Counted from the stretch's first letter, positions 40,313 through 52,616 are shown. The stretch is DNA of 64,000 nt from an uncultured Pelagibacteraceae bacterium (GCA_902627565.1 CACOJM010000001.1:62001-126000); one strand, 5' to 3'. Notes: generated by a model from the sequence alone, not told the origin. Made by a program: numbers and translations.

Positions 40313-41629
40313 ATGGTTAAAGATCAAGAATTTTTAGAAAAAAAGGCATCGTATTGTCTAGGTTTAGCTAAGAAATTGGGCGTAACTGAGTCTAGTGTAG
40401 TTGTTAATAACTCTGTGTCTGAAACTGTTAATTTTAGAAATAAAAAACTCGACGAGTCCAATAGGTCAGATGATCTTGGAATAAGAATTACTACTTACAT
40501 TGGAAAAAAAAAGTCATCAATATCTTCTTCTAATTTACTTGATGACAACCTAAACATTTTGATTGAAAAATGTGTTGAGACAACAAAAAATACTCCTGAA
40601 GATGAATTTAATTCATTGCCAGATAAAGATTTGTTAGCCAAAGAAGTTAAAGATTTGAGTCTCTATGATGATACCCATATAGAAAATGATCAAAAAATAG
40701 ATTATTTGAAAAAATTAGAATCTGCTGCCTCCAATGACAAAAAGATTATTAATACTGAGTCTAGTTTTACTCAAAATAAATCAAATTTTATTTTAGCTAA
40801 TACCGAAGGTTTTTGTGCTGGTTACAAAACATCTTCATTCACAGCTTCAAGCGTTACAGTTGCAAAAGATGAAAAAAGCATGGAAAGAGATTACGAATAT
40901 TCAAGCAAATGTTTTTTTAAAGATTTGGATGATGCAGAAGAATTAGGCAAACAAGCTGCTAATCAAACCATCAAAAAATTAAACCCTAAAAAAATAGGTA
41001 GTGAAAAAATTGCTATAATTTTTGATAAAAGAATAGCCAAGGGAATACTTAATACTTTTGCAAGTGCGATTTTATCATCAGCGATATCAAGAGGAACGTC
41101 TTTTTTAAAAGACAAAATTAACCAAAAAATATTTTCTAATAAGATTAATGTCTTTGATAAACCAGATATACTCAAAGGTTTAGGTTCAAGAAATTTTGAT
41201 AGTGAGGGGGTTAAAACTGATACTCTTAAATTAGTAGAGCAGGGAGTCTTAAAACATTATTTGATTGATACTTACAATGGGAAAAAATTAAACCTTAAAT
41301 CAAATGGAAGATGTGGAGGGACAAGTAATCTTTTTTTTGAAAATGGAACTATTAGTCTTAAAGATTTATTGAATTTAAAATCAAAAAGTCTCTATATTAC
41401 AGAAACCATAGGTCATGGAAGTAATATCGTAACAGGTGATTATTCTGTAGGTGCAACAGGGTTTTTAGTAGAAAACGGAGAGTTTCAGTATCCTATAAAT
41501 GAAATTACGATTGCAGGCAATTTTAAAGACATGTTTCAGAATATTACCTTAGCTAATGATCTAGACTTTAAATATGCAACTAATTCACCAACCATGATGA
41601 TTGAGGGAATGGTTGTTGCTGGTAAATGA
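40313..41629 (+). CDS. pmbA: Metalloprotease PmbA/TldE
   Basis: TldE-type protein directly downstream of tldD; IIFDKRIAKGIL, ITIAGNFKDMF. Confidence 0.93.
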   Translation: MVKDQEFLEKKASYCLGLAKKLGVTESSVVVNNSVSETVNFRNKKLDESNRSDDLGIRITTYIGKKKSSISSSNLLDDNLNILIEKCVETTKNTPEDEFNSLPDKDLLAKEVKDLSLYDDTHIENDQKIDYLKKLESAASNDKKIINTESSFTQNKSNFILANTEGFCAGYKTSSFTASSVTVAKDEKSMERDYEYSSKCFFKDLDDAEELGKQAANQTIKKLNPKKIGSEKIAIIFDKRIAKGILNTFASAILSSAISRGTSFLKDKINQKIFSNKINVFDKPDILKGLGSRNFDSEGVKTDTLKLVEQGVLKHYLIDTYNGKKLNLKSNGRCGGTSNLFFENGTISLKDLLNLKSKSLYITETIGHGSNIVTGDYSVGATGFLVENGEFQYPINEITIAGNFKDMFQNITLANDLDFKYATNSPTMMIEGMVVAGK

Positions 41630-42597
41630 GTGAATTCTGTGTAATCGGCTCAGGTATTTCGGGAGCTACAATTGCAAATCTTCTTAATAAAAAAAATTCT
41701 GTAATCCTATTTGATAAAGCGAGAGGTCCAGGAGGTCGTGCATCTTTCAAAAGAATTAAAGGCAATATAGGCTTTGATCACGGTGCTCAATACTTTTCAC
41801 CAAAAAACCCAGAATTTAAAAAATTTACTAAAGATTTAATTAAAAAAAAAATTTTAAAGGTTTGGGGTGGTAAACACATTTTTCTTAACTCTAAAAAAAA
41901 AGAGGATAAAAAACATCTGAAAATTATAGGTAAAAATGGAAACAATGATATTAGCAAGTATTTATTAAAAAAAATTAAGTGCAACTATCAAAGTGAATTA
42001 AAAAAAATTCATTATAAAAAAAAACTTTGGTACTTATCGTTTGCTGATGGAAAATTAAGATCTTTTAAAAGTATTATTTTGACCTGTCCTTATCCACAAT
42101 TAAAAAAACTTTCCAAAAAATTTATAAATAATTCTTTTTTAAAAAAATCAATAAAAATGGATGCAAATATAACTACTATGATTGCTATAAAAAAAAACAA
42201 GAAATCAAATAGTAGCTACCTTTTCGAAGATCCAATTCTTGGTTGGGCGGGTAATGAAAACTCAAAAAAAAGATTTAAATCAAAATATGATTTATGGACT
42301 TTACAAAGTACCTTTAAGTGGGCAAATAGGACAATCAATCAAAACAAATATAATAGTAAAAAAAATTCAAAAATTATGATTGATAAGTTCTTTCAACTTT
42401 CAAATATTAAAAAAACAAAGATAAACTTCTCTCTAAATCATGGTTGGAAATATTCTTCTAATTCAGAACCTTTCAAAATTAAAAGTTTTTGGGATCCAAA
42501 GAAGAAAATAGGTGTTTGTGCTGATTGGTTTGTGGGACCAAGACTAGAGTCGGGATGGATAAGTGCACAGGACTTATTTAAAAAAATTTCAAGATAA
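41626..42597 (+). CDS. FAD-dependent amine oxidase/renalase-like oxidoreductase
   Basis: CVIGSGISGATIANLL Rossmann motif, FDKARGPGGRASFKR, GVCADWFVGPRLESGWISAQDL. Confidence 0.85.
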   Translation: MSEFCVIGSGISGATIANLLNKKNSVILFDKARGPGGRASFKRIKGNIGFDHGAQYFSPKNPEFKKFTKDLIKKKILKVWGGKHIFLNSKKKEDKKHLKIIGKNGNNDISKYLLKKIKCNYQSELKKIHYKKKLWYLSFADGKLRSFKSIILTCPYPQLKKLSKKFINNSFLKKSIKMDANITTMIAIKKNKKSNSSYLFEDPILGWAGNENSKKRFKSKYDLWTLQSTFKWANRTINQNKYNSKKNSKIMIDKFFQLSNIKKTKINFSLNHGWKYSSNSEPFKIKSFWDPKKKIGVCADWFVGPRLESGWISAQDLFKKISR

Positions 42598-42598
42598 A

Positions 42599-43279
42599 TT
42601 ATTCAAAGCTTTTCAATCTATATTCCCAATTTCCCATCCTTGAGTAAGATACTTTCAAAATTCTTAAATTTTTTTGATCGTACCAAATGTCAAAATTTAA
42701 TCTTTTATCTTTAGGGATGGTCATATCTTTGGATTTTAATGTAAAATGATCCACATCATAAATTTTACCGTAAAGATCTATTTTTTCTTTACCTATGAAA
42801 GTAACTACTTGTTCCTTGATACTTCCCGAGATTGGACTTATTTGAGCTCCTGATTGTAAAATTTTATGGTTCCACCAATTTCCAATAATATAATTCATTG
42901 GAGCTTCTCCGTTATAGGAAGAGCCTTTAATGTCGAATTTTTTACTATTTTGATTAAATTTCAATTTTACAAATTTTTCTTTTTTATTTTGTAAAGTTTT
43001 TGAGTTGTATGATATTAATTGATTTTTGATATATTTTTCCTCACCATACGATTCGACTTCAAAAATTGTAGCACCAAAGATAATAACAGAAAATTTTAAT
43101 TGATTTGTAATAATTGTTTCATCACCATTTTTTTCAAAAAAATAATAATTATATCCAATTAATTCACCATTTCTAAAAATCTCCATTTCAATTTTGTTAA
43201 ATTTATTGTAGTGACCTATATGCGCCATCGAAATAACTGGAATAATTATAATAAACAAAATAGCTATAAATTTTTTCAT
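42599..43279 (-). CDS. Secreted DUF6134-like protein
   Basis: Signal peptide; 226 aa beta-rich; GNWWNHKILQSGAQISPISG. Confidence 0.55.
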   Translation of the reverse strand: MKKFIAILFIIIIPVISMAHIGHYNKFNKIEMEIFRNGELIGYNYYFFEKNGDETIITNQLKFSVIIFGATIFEVESYGEEKYIKNQLISYNSKTLQNKKEKFVKLKFNQNSKKFDIKGSSYNGEAPMNYIIGNWWNHKILQSGAQISPISGSIKEQVVTFIGKEKIDLYGKIYDVDHFTLKSKDMTIPKDKRLNFDIWYDQKNLRILKVSYSRMGNWEYRLKSFE

Positions 43280-43329
43280 TTAATAATCACATTAGTAGAC
43301 TTTATTAATAATAGAAATAACTTAATAAA

Positions 43330-43977
43330 ATGTTTTTAAAAATAAAGAAAATACCAAAAGTAAATTGGAGTTCTGATAAGCCATATAATTTCAAACCAAA
43401 ATTTTCTACATTCTTCTTTTTATGTTTTGGTTTGATGTTATTTGGTCTTGGTGAAGGCTTATTGATTGTTTCATTTACTGGCGCTTCTCCATGGAGTGTT
43501 CTTGCACAAGGTATCTCCCTAAATGTAAACTTAAGTATTGGAACAATAACACTTTTAATAAGTATCGCTGTTCTGATATTATGGATACCTCTGGGTCAAA
43601 AACCAGGAATGGGTACAATATTTAATGCTTTAATAATCGCTCTCATGATTGATCTTTGTATAAAGTTTGTTCCAACTCCATCAAATTATTTTAATCAATT
43701 AATTTTAGCAATTGTATCAGTGATTACAGTTGGGATTGGAGGAGGAATTTACTTGGTATCAAATCTTGGTGCAGGACCAAGAGATGGCTTAATGATTGGT
43801 TTACAAAAAATATCAAATTTACCAGTAGCAGCTGTTAGGGCTTTTTTAGAAATTTCTGTTGTAAGTATTGGTTGGTACTTAGGTGGAACAGTCGGAGTTG
43901 GAACTCTACTATTTGCTTTTGGTATAGGTCCATGTGTAGCTTTAGGTTTGTTCTTAGTGGATAAAACTTTTGATTAG
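43330..43977 (+). CDS. YczE/YitT-like membrane protein
   Basis: GEGLLIVSFTGASPWSVLAQG, NLGAGPRDGLMIGLQ. Confidence 0.78.
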   Translation: MFLKIKKIPKVNWSSDKPYNFKPKFSTFFFLCFGLMLFGLGEGLLIVSFTGASPWSVLAQGISLNVNLSIGTITLLISIAVLILWIPLGQKPGMGTIFNALIIALMIDLCIKFVPTPSNYFNQLILAIVSVITVGIGGGIYLVSNLGAGPRDGLMIGLQKISNLPVAAVRAFLEISVVSIGWYLGGTVGVGTLLFAFGIGPCVALGLFLVDKTFD

Positions 43978-45800
43978 GCAGCAGCACCTGACTTTTCACT
44001 TTTTTTTCTTTCATGAGGATCAAGAATTGCTTTTCTTAACCTACAAGACTCAGGAGTTATCTCTAAAGCTTCGTCCATATTTAGCATACTTAATTGTTCT
44101 GCGATTGACATTTTTCTTACTGGAGTTAACACAACATTTTCATCTGTCCCTTGTGTTCGCATGTTGGTTAATTTTTTTCCTTTCATTACATTTATGATCA
44201 TATCACCTGGTTTTGGTGACAATCCAACTATCATGCCTGGATAAACTGGATCATTGTGCGTTACAAACATTTCACCTCTTGCCTGCAAATTAAATATTGC
44301 AAAGGCAACTGCTTTTCCTTGTTCCATAGAAATCAGTGCACCATTTCTTCTTCCTTCCATATTACCTTCGAAAGGTCCATAGGCATGAAAAATTCTATTT
44401 ATAACTCCATTCCCCTTAGTTAATGTTAAAAATCTACTTGTGTATCCCATTAAACCTCTAGTTGGTGCATGGAATATAAGTCGTTTCTTATTTTTACCTG
44501 TATCTTTTAATTCAATTAATTTCCCTTTTCTTCTGTTCATGGAGTCTATTATTTTTGATGAATATTCTTCATCTAGATCCATAGTAATTTCTTCAATGGG
44601 TTCAAGTTTATTTCCGTTTTCATCTTTTTTATACAAAACTTTTGGAGGGCTTACAGTCATTTCAAAGCCTTCTCTTCTCATTTGAGTAAGTAAAATTTCT
44701 AACATTAATTCTCCACGACCACTTACTACAAAAGAGTCATTTCCCTCATTTTCTGAAAATGTTATCCCTACATTATTTTGTGCTTCTTGAATAAGTCTGT
44801 CCCTAATTTGCGTACTTGTAAGTTTTTTACCTTCTGTGCCTGCCAGAGGTGATGTATTTACAGTGATTGTTATTGACATAGTTGGAGGATCTATTGGTGT
44901 TGCTGAAATTGCTTCATTAATTTCTAAATCACATATTGTGTCTGCGACATTAGCTTTTTCTAAACCAGCTATTACAACAATATCTCCTGCTTCACCAATT
45001 TCGATAGGAACTTTTTTAGTTCCCTCATATCTAAAAATTTTAGTAAGTCGGCCTTCATCGACTTTATCACCTTTTAAATTTATTGCCTTAATTGCCTGAT
45101 TAGCTTTGGCTGTGCCTTGAGTAATCCTACCAACTAAACTTCTTCCTAAAAAACTGTCTGCATATAGAAGAGTTGATAACATTGCGAAGGGCTTTGATTT
45201 ATCTAACTGCGCAGGTTTAACGTGTTCAATAATTTTATCTAATAGAGGATTTAAGTTTTTTCTAGGACCTTCAACCTCTATATCAGCCCAACCAGATCTT
45301 CCACTTGCATATAAAACTGGAAAATCTAATTGTTCTTCATTTGCGTCTAAACTTACAAATAAATCAAAAGTTTCATCTAAAACTTCATTTGCTCTTTGGT
45401 CAGTTTTATCTAATTTGTTTATAACCACTATAGGTTTTAAACCTTGCTTAAGAGCTTTTGATAATACAAATTTTGTTTGTGGCATAACTCCCTCTGCAGA
45501 GTCTATTAATAAGAGAGCTCCATCAGCCATACTAAGCACTCTTTCAACTTCAGCTGCAAAATCTCGGTGACCTGGAGTATCAATAATATTAATTCTAGAC
45601 CCTTTCCAGTTAATTGAGGCAGGCTTAGCTAAGATTGTGATACCTCTCTCTTTTTCAAGCTCTCCAGTGTCCATCAGTCTTTCATCAACAACCTCATTTT
45701 CCCTAAACGACCCACTTTGTTTCATTAAATTGTCTATTAAAGTGGTTTTGCCGTGGTCGACGTGAGCAATGATTGTGATGTTTCTTATATTATTAGTCAT
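43974..45800 (-). CDS. typA: Translational GTPase TypA/BipA
   Basis: NITIIAHVDHGKTTLIDNLMKQSG; 608 aa; TRGLMGYTSRFLTLTKGNGVINRIFHAYGPF. Confidence 0.98.
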   Translation of the reverse strand: MTNNIRNITIIAHVDHGKTTLIDNLMKQSGSFRENEVVDERLMDTGELEKERGITILAKPASINWKGSRINIIDTPGHRDFAAEVERVLSMADGALLLIDSAEGVMPQTKFVLSKALKQGLKPIVVINKLDKTDQRANEVLDETFDLFVSLDANEEQLDFPVLYASGRSGWADIEVEGPRKNLNPLLDKIIEHVKPAQLDKSKPFAMLSTLLYADSFLGRSLVGRITQGTAKANQAIKAINLKGDKVDEGRLTKIFRYEGTKKVPIEIGEAGDIVVIAGLEKANVADTICDLEINEAISATPIDPPTMSITITVNTSPLAGTEGKKLTSTQIRDRLIQEAQNNVGITFSENEGNDSFVVSGRGELMLEILLTQMRREGFEMTVSPPKVLYKKDENGNKLEPIEEITMDLDEEYSSKIIDSMNRRKGKLIELKDTGKNKKRLIFHAPTRGLMGYTSRFLTLTKGNGVINRIFHAYGPFEGNMEGRRNGALISMEQGKAVAFAIFNLQARGEMFVTHNDPVYPGMIVGLSPKPGDMIINVMKGKKLTNMRTQGTDENVVLTPVRKMSIAEQLSMLNMDEALEITPESCRLRKAILDPHERKKSEKSGAAA

Positions 45801-45885
45801 TTTTTGTCGCTCTTATACATAAATAAAATGTTTTGAAAACTTAAAAAAACCTTTAATTAACAAGCAATATTCAAATATAATTAGA

Positions 45886-46002
45886 TTAATTAAGCCTTTT
45901 TTGTTTTTCTCTCTTAATTTTTCTTTTTTCTTTTAAGCTAAATTTTGGCTTTTTCTTTACACTAGAATCTTTAAATGATTTTCCGCTATATCTTTTAGAC
46001 AT
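45886..46002 (-). CDS. Unannotated 38-aa highly basic small ORF: MSKRYSGKSFKDSSVKKKPKFSLKEKRKIKREKQKRLN
   Basis: Translated by hand; absent from the supplied ORF track (below length cutoff); lies between groEL terminator and typA on the same strand. Confidence 0.5.
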   Translation of the reverse strand: MSKRYSGKSFKDSSVKKKPKFSLKEKRKIKREKQKRLN

Positions 46003-46017
46003 AATTTTCCCAAAAAA

Positions 46018-46041
46018 AAAGGCCATCTTATGATGGCCTTT
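46018..46041 (-). terminator. Rho-independent terminator of groESL operon
   Basis: Minus strand: AAAGGCCATC-ATAA-GATGGCCTTT followed by T run. Confidence 0.9.
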
Positions 46042-46063
46042 AAATTTTTTTACTCAGAAAAGG

Positions 46064-48027
<1,964 letters not shown>

Positions 48028-48054
48028 AAATTCTCCTTTATAAATATGGACTTC

Positions 48055-48082
48055 ATATAGAGATTGGTGAAACTATTTCAAG
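48055..48082 (-). promoter_or_regulatory. Candidate RpoH promoter of groESL
   Basis: Minus strand CTTGAAA (48076-48082) - 15 nt - CTATAT (48055-48060); no CIRCE element seen. Confidence 0.65.
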
Positions 48083-48151
48083 ATATAGTTAGAAATAAGT
48101 TCATTAAAAAATAAAGGAATTTAAGGATTTTTTGGTTTATAGATATTTTTA

Positions 48152-48970
48152 ATGACTAAAAATTTAGATAAAATGGGACTTAACTCTATAGCAGACAGAT
48201 ATCAACTTTTTTATATTGATTTATGGGGAGTTGTTCATAATGGTGTAAATTTACACGATGAAGCAATCAATGTTTTGAAACAAATTTCTAAAAAGAAGAA
48301 GGATTATGTTCTTTTGACGAACGCACCTAGACCCAATAGTTCAGTAAAAAAGTTTTTAGAAAAAATGGGCATGGAGAAAGAAATCAGAGATCATGTTTTC
48401 ACGTCAGGAGAGGCAGCATTAAATTACCTAAAAAAAAATTTTCTAAATAAATTTTTTTTTCACGTTGGTCCACCAAGAGATTTTGATTTGTTTAAAGATT
48501 TTGAAAAAAATAAAATATCTGATATTGAAAAAAGTGAGTATATTTTATGTACAGGTCTATTTGATGATCACGATAATGATTTAGTTTTTTATAAAAATTT
48601 ATTTGAAAAACATCTGAAAAAGAAAATGATTTGTACCAATCCAGATCTTATTGTTGACAGAGGAAATAAAAGAGAGTTATGTGCTGGATCAGTTGCTATG
48701 GTTTTTGAAAAAATGGGTGGAAGAGTTGTGTATTTTGGTAAACCATATCCTGAGGTTTATAATCAATCAATTAATAACAAAAATAAGAAAATACTTTCAA
48801 TAGGTGATAACTTAAATACCGACATCAAAGGTGCTAATTTGTTAAACTATGACTCATTGATTATCTCCAATGGTATCCACAAAAATGAAATTAAAGAAAA
48901 TGGAATTGAAAAAATAGCTAAGTCATATGAAACTATTTGTAATTATATTCAATCAGAGCTTAAATGGTAA
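48152..48970 (+). CDS. HAD-superfamily class IIA hydrolase
   Basis: FYIDLWGVVHNGVNLHDEAINVL, GKPYPEVY, ILSIGDNLNTDIKGA. Confidence 0.88.
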   Translation: MTKNLDKMGLNSIADRYQLFYIDLWGVVHNGVNLHDEAINVLKQISKKKKDYVLLTNAPRPNSSVKKFLEKMGMEKEIRDHVFTSGEAALNYLKKNFLNKFFFHVGPPRDFDLFKDFEKNKISDIEKSEYILCTGLFDDHDNDLVFYKNLFEKHLKKKMICTNPDLIVDRGNKRELCAGSVAMVFEKMGGRVVYFGKPYPEVYNQSINNKNKKILSIGDNLNTDIKGANLLNYDSLIISNGIHKNEIKENGIEKIAKSYETICNYIQSELKW

Positions 48971-49893
48971 AGTCAGTAAAAATATATAATAATTTTAATA
49001 TTAATAATAATTATAAAAATTCAATATTATTAATAGGTAACTTTGATGGATTACACTTAGGTCATCAAAAATTATTCCGTTTAGCTCAAGATTTTAAAAA
49101 AAAATATTCTTTAAAGATAGGTGTTTTGACATTTGAGCCGATGCCAAAAATGTTTTTTAATAAAAGTCTAATTAATTTTAGAATTTCAAATCAAAAACAA
49201 AAAATATCTTTATTAAAAAAATTTAATGTTGATTTTGTGATAATTAAAAAATTTGACAAAAAATTTTCAAAAACAAAGTCAATAAATTTTATTAAGCAAA
49301 TTTTGTCTAAAAAATTAAAGGCAAAATTTATATTTGTAAGTAATAATTTTAGGTTTGGTAATAAAAGAGAGGGTAACGTTAAACAATTAATGAAGTATGA
49401 AACTTTGTGTAAATATAAAATTATCAAACCAATACCATTATATCAAAATAGAAAAGTTATATCATCTACACTTATACGTAAGCTACTTGAAAACGGAAAA
49501 TTGAATAAAGTAAATAAGTTTTTAAATAGACATTGGTCTATTATCGGAAAAGTGATTAAGGGCAGACAGCTGGGAAAAAAAATTGGATTTCCAACGGCTA
49601 ACATTGATATAAACGATTACGTAGTAGCCAAACCAGGAGTTTATGCAGTTAGAGTAAAAAAACAAAATAGTAAAAAATTTATAAAAGGAATAGCAAATTT
49701 AGGATATAGGCCTACTTTTAATCAAAAAAAAATATTGTTAGAAGTTCATCTATTTAATTTTTCTGGAAATTTATATAATAAGTATTTAACAGTTAATTTT
49801 GTAAAATTTATAAGAAAAGAAAAAAAATTTAGAGATCTAAATCAATTAAAAAAACAAATTAAAATAGATTTACAAAAAGCAAAAAAAAAATAA
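48964..49893 (+). CDS. ribF: Bifunctional riboflavin kinase/FAD synthetase
   Basis: IGNFDGLHLGHQKLF, GRQLGKKIGFPTANI, GVYAV. Confidence 0.95.
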   Translation: MVKSVKIYNNFNINNNYKNSILLIGNFDGLHLGHQKLFRLAQDFKKKYSLKIGVLTFEPMPKMFFNKSLINFRISNQKQKISLLKKFNVDFVIIKKFDKKFSKTKSINFIKQILSKKLKAKFIFVSNNFRFGNKREGNVKQLMKYETLCKYKIIKPIPLYQNRKVISSTLIRKLLENGKLNKVNKFLNRHWSIIGKVIKGRQLGKKIGFPTANIDINDYVVAKPGVYAVRVKKQNSKKFIKGIANLGYRPTFNQKKILLEVHLFNFSGNLYNKYLTVNFVKFIRKEKKFRDLNQLKKQIKIDLQKAKKK

Positions 49894-52616
49894 TGAGCAA
49901 ATTTCAAATAAATTTACCCAAAACAGCTTTTTCAATGAAGGCAAATTTACCAGCTAGAGAGCCTGAATTTTTAAAATTTTGGGATAAAATAAATCTTTAT
50001 AAAGAATTAAGAAATTCGAGAAAAGGTCAAGAAAAGTTTGTTCTTCATGATGGCCCTCCATATGCAAATGGAAACATTCATATGGGAACTGCGCTTAATA
50101 AAATCTTAAAAGATATAATTGTAAAATTTCATCAAATGGATGGTAAAGACTCAGTGTATGTTCCAGGATGGGATTGCCATGGCTTACCTATTGAATGGAA
50201 AATTGAGGAGCAATATAAAAAGAATAAAAAAAATAAAAACGAAGTCCCTATAGTTGAGTTTAGAAAAGAATGTAGATCTTTTGCAGAAAAATGGATTAAA
50301 GTTCATAAAGATCAATTTAAGAGATTGGGTGTTATAGGAGATTGGGAAAACTATTATTCCACAATGAGTTATGATGCCGAGGCTCAAATTGTAAGAGAGC
50401 TTGGAAAGTTTTTAAAAGAAGGAAGTTTATATAGAGGTTTTAAACCTGTATTGTGGTCTACTGTTGAAAAGACAGCTTTAGCAGATGCAGAAGTTGAATA
50501 TCAAGATCACAAATCTGATACTATTTATGCTTCATTTCAAATTAAAAAATCTAATATCAAAGAATTAATTGACAGTGAAATAGTTATTTGGACTACTACC
50601 CCATGGACAATTCCAGCAAATAAAGCTTTAGCTTATAATGATAATTTAGATTATTTATTGGTCAAAATCTCTGACAAAAGTGATTTCGAAAATAAGAAGA
50701 TTGTTATTGCTGAGGCATTATTAGAGTCAGTTAAAAAGAATTGTAATATTGAAAAATATGAAATACTAAAAAAGATTAAAGGAAAAGAATTAAAAGATAC
50801 TGTTTGCAAACATCCTTTTTTTGATTTGGGTTATCATTACGATATCCCACTCCTAGAAGCTCGTTTTGTTACTACTGAACAAGGCACAGGAATAGTGCAT
50901 TGTGCTCCAAGCCATGGACCTGACGATTTTAATTTATGTTTAAATAATGGAATAAAAGCCGTCGAAACAGTAGATGGAGATGGAAAATATACAAAAAATG
51001 TTGCTTTATTTGAAGGAATACACATTTTTAAAGCAAATCATTTAGTAATAGAAAAACTTAAAGAGCAAAAAAAACTTTTAGCAAATGGTGAGCTTATTCA
51101 TTCTTACCCTCATTCATGGCGTTCAAAAGCACCTTTAGTTCATAGAGCAACTCCACAATGGTTTATTTCAATGGAAAGTCATAAGTTAAGAAATAAAGCA
51201 TTAAAAGCTATTGATGATACAGCTTTTTATCCAAGCAAAGGTAAAGAAAGACTAAGATCAATGATTGAAACTAGACCTGACTGGTGTGTATCTAGGCAGA
51301 GAGTTTGGGGAGTACCACTACCTATTTTTGTGAATAAAAAGGATAAAAAGATTTTAATTGATGAAGATGTATTTGAAAATATAGCAAGAATTTATGAAAA
51401 AGAAGGCTCAGATTGTTGGTTTTCAGATGATCCTCAAAAATTTTTAGGAAGTAAGTATAAAGCAGATGATTACGATAAGTTGAGTGATATTGTTGAAGTA
51501 TGGTTTGATAGTGGTTCAACACATTCATTTGTTTTAGAAAAAAGAGAAGATTTAAAATGGCCCGCATCAATGTATTTAGAGGGATCAGATCAACATAGAG
51601 GTTGGTTCCATTCATCGTTATTAGAGTCTTGTGGAACAAGAGGAAGAGCACCTTTTGAGTCTATTTTATCCCATGGGTTTGTTGTTGATGGCAAAGGCTT
51701 AAAAATGTCAAAGTCTCTTGGGAATGTAATAGCTCCAGAAGATATCTTAAAGAAATATGGAGCTGATATTTTAAGAATTTGGGTAGCTTCTTCTAATTAT
51801 GCAGAAGATTTAAGAATAGATTATTCTATTTTAGATCAACATGCAGAATCCTACAGAAAAATAAGAAATACATTTAGATATTTACTAGGTAATTTAAATG
51901 ACAAATTTGAAAATGTTGATCTAGAAAATTTAAACTTAGAAAATTTACCAGAATTAGAAAAATTTTTATTAAATAAGATTTATAATCTAAATGAAAGATT
52001 TAAAAAATATTTTGTAAATTATGATTTTCATAATCTTTATAAGGAATTATTAAATTTTTGTACAGTAGACTTATCAGCATTTTATTTTGATATTAGAAAG
52101 GATACACTTTATTGTGACCCAATAAATTCAGATAAAAGAAAATCAAGTATCATTATTTTAAACATACTATTGGACGCATTACTGAGATGGTTTGCACCAA
52201 TACTTTCTTTTACAACAGAGGAGATTTACCAATTAGTTTCAAAAAAAAATAAAAGCATCCATTTAGAAAAATTTCAAAATTTCCCAAAAAAATTTAAAAA
52301 TGAGGAACTAGACAAGAAATGGACCGAATTAATTAAAATTAGAAATATCTGCAATATAAGTATTGAGGAAAAAAGAGCCAGTAAAGAGATTGGTTCAAGT
52401 TTAGAAGCTCTAGTAAATATTCAACTTAATAACAGTTACAAAAAAATTATTGCTAATATTGATTTATCAGAGTTATGTATAACTTCTAAAGCAGAAATAA
52501 TATATAATAATAATGAAGACATTGTTGTGAACACCAAAAAAGCCCTAGGAGAAAAATGTCCAGTGTGTTGGAAGATAAGCCCAGAACCTTGTATTAGACA
52601 TTCTAAAAATGTTTAA
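49893..52616 (+). CDS. ileS: Isoleucyl-tRNA synthetase
   Basis: HDGPPYANGNIHMGTALNKILKD HIGH region, KMSKSLGN KMSKS motif, C-terminal CPVCWKISPEPCIRH Zn motif. Confidence 0.99.
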   Translation: MSKFQINLPKTAFSMKANLPAREPEFLKFWDKINLYKELRNSRKGQEKFVLHDGPPYANGNIHMGTALNKILKDIIVKFHQMDGKDSVYVPGWDCHGLPIEWKIEEQYKKNKKNKNEVPIVEFRKECRSFAEKWIKVHKDQFKRLGVIGDWENYYSTMSYDAEAQIVRELGKFLKEGSLYRGFKPVLWSTVEKTALADAEVEYQDHKSDTIYASFQIKKSNIKELIDSEIVIWTTTPWTIPANKALAYNDNLDYLLVKISDKSDFENKKIVIAEALLESVKKNCNIEKYEILKKIKGKELKDTVCKHPFFDLGYHYDIPLLEARFVTTEQGTGIVHCAPSHGPDDFNLCLNNGIKAVETVDGDGKYTKNVALFEGIHIFKANHLVIEKLKEQKKLLANGELIHSYPHSWRSKAPLVHRATPQWFISMESHKLRNKALKAIDDTAFYPSKGKERLRSMIETRPDWCVSRQRVWGVPLPIFVNKKDKKILIDEDVFENIARIYEKEGSDCWFSDDPQKFLGSKYKADDYDKLSDIVEVWFDSGSTHSFVLEKREDLKWPASMYLEGSDQHRGWFHSSLLESCGTRGRAPFESILSHGFVVDGKGLKMSKSLGNVIAPEDILKKYGADILRIWVASSNYAEDLRIDYSILDQHAESYRKIRNTFRYLLGNLNDKFENVDLENLNLENLPELEKFLLNKIYNLNERFKKYFVNYDFHNLYKELLNFCTVDLSAFYFDIRKDTLYCDPINSDKRKSSIIILNILLDALLRWFAPILSFTTEEIYQLVSKKNKSIHLEKFQNFPKKFKNEELDKKWTELIKIRNICNISIEEKRASKEIGSSLEALVNIQLNNSYKKIIANIDLSELCITSKAEIIYNNNEDIVVNTKKALGEKCPVCWKISPEPCIRHSKNV

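Noticed and set aside
48028-48151. CIRCE (HrcA) operator upstream of groESL
   Set aside because: No TTAGCACTC-N9-GAGTGCTAA-like repeat present; an RpoH-like promoter fits better.
51322-51651. 109-aa minus-strand ORF inside ileS
   Set aside because: Antisense to strongly conserved ileS; low-complexity translation.
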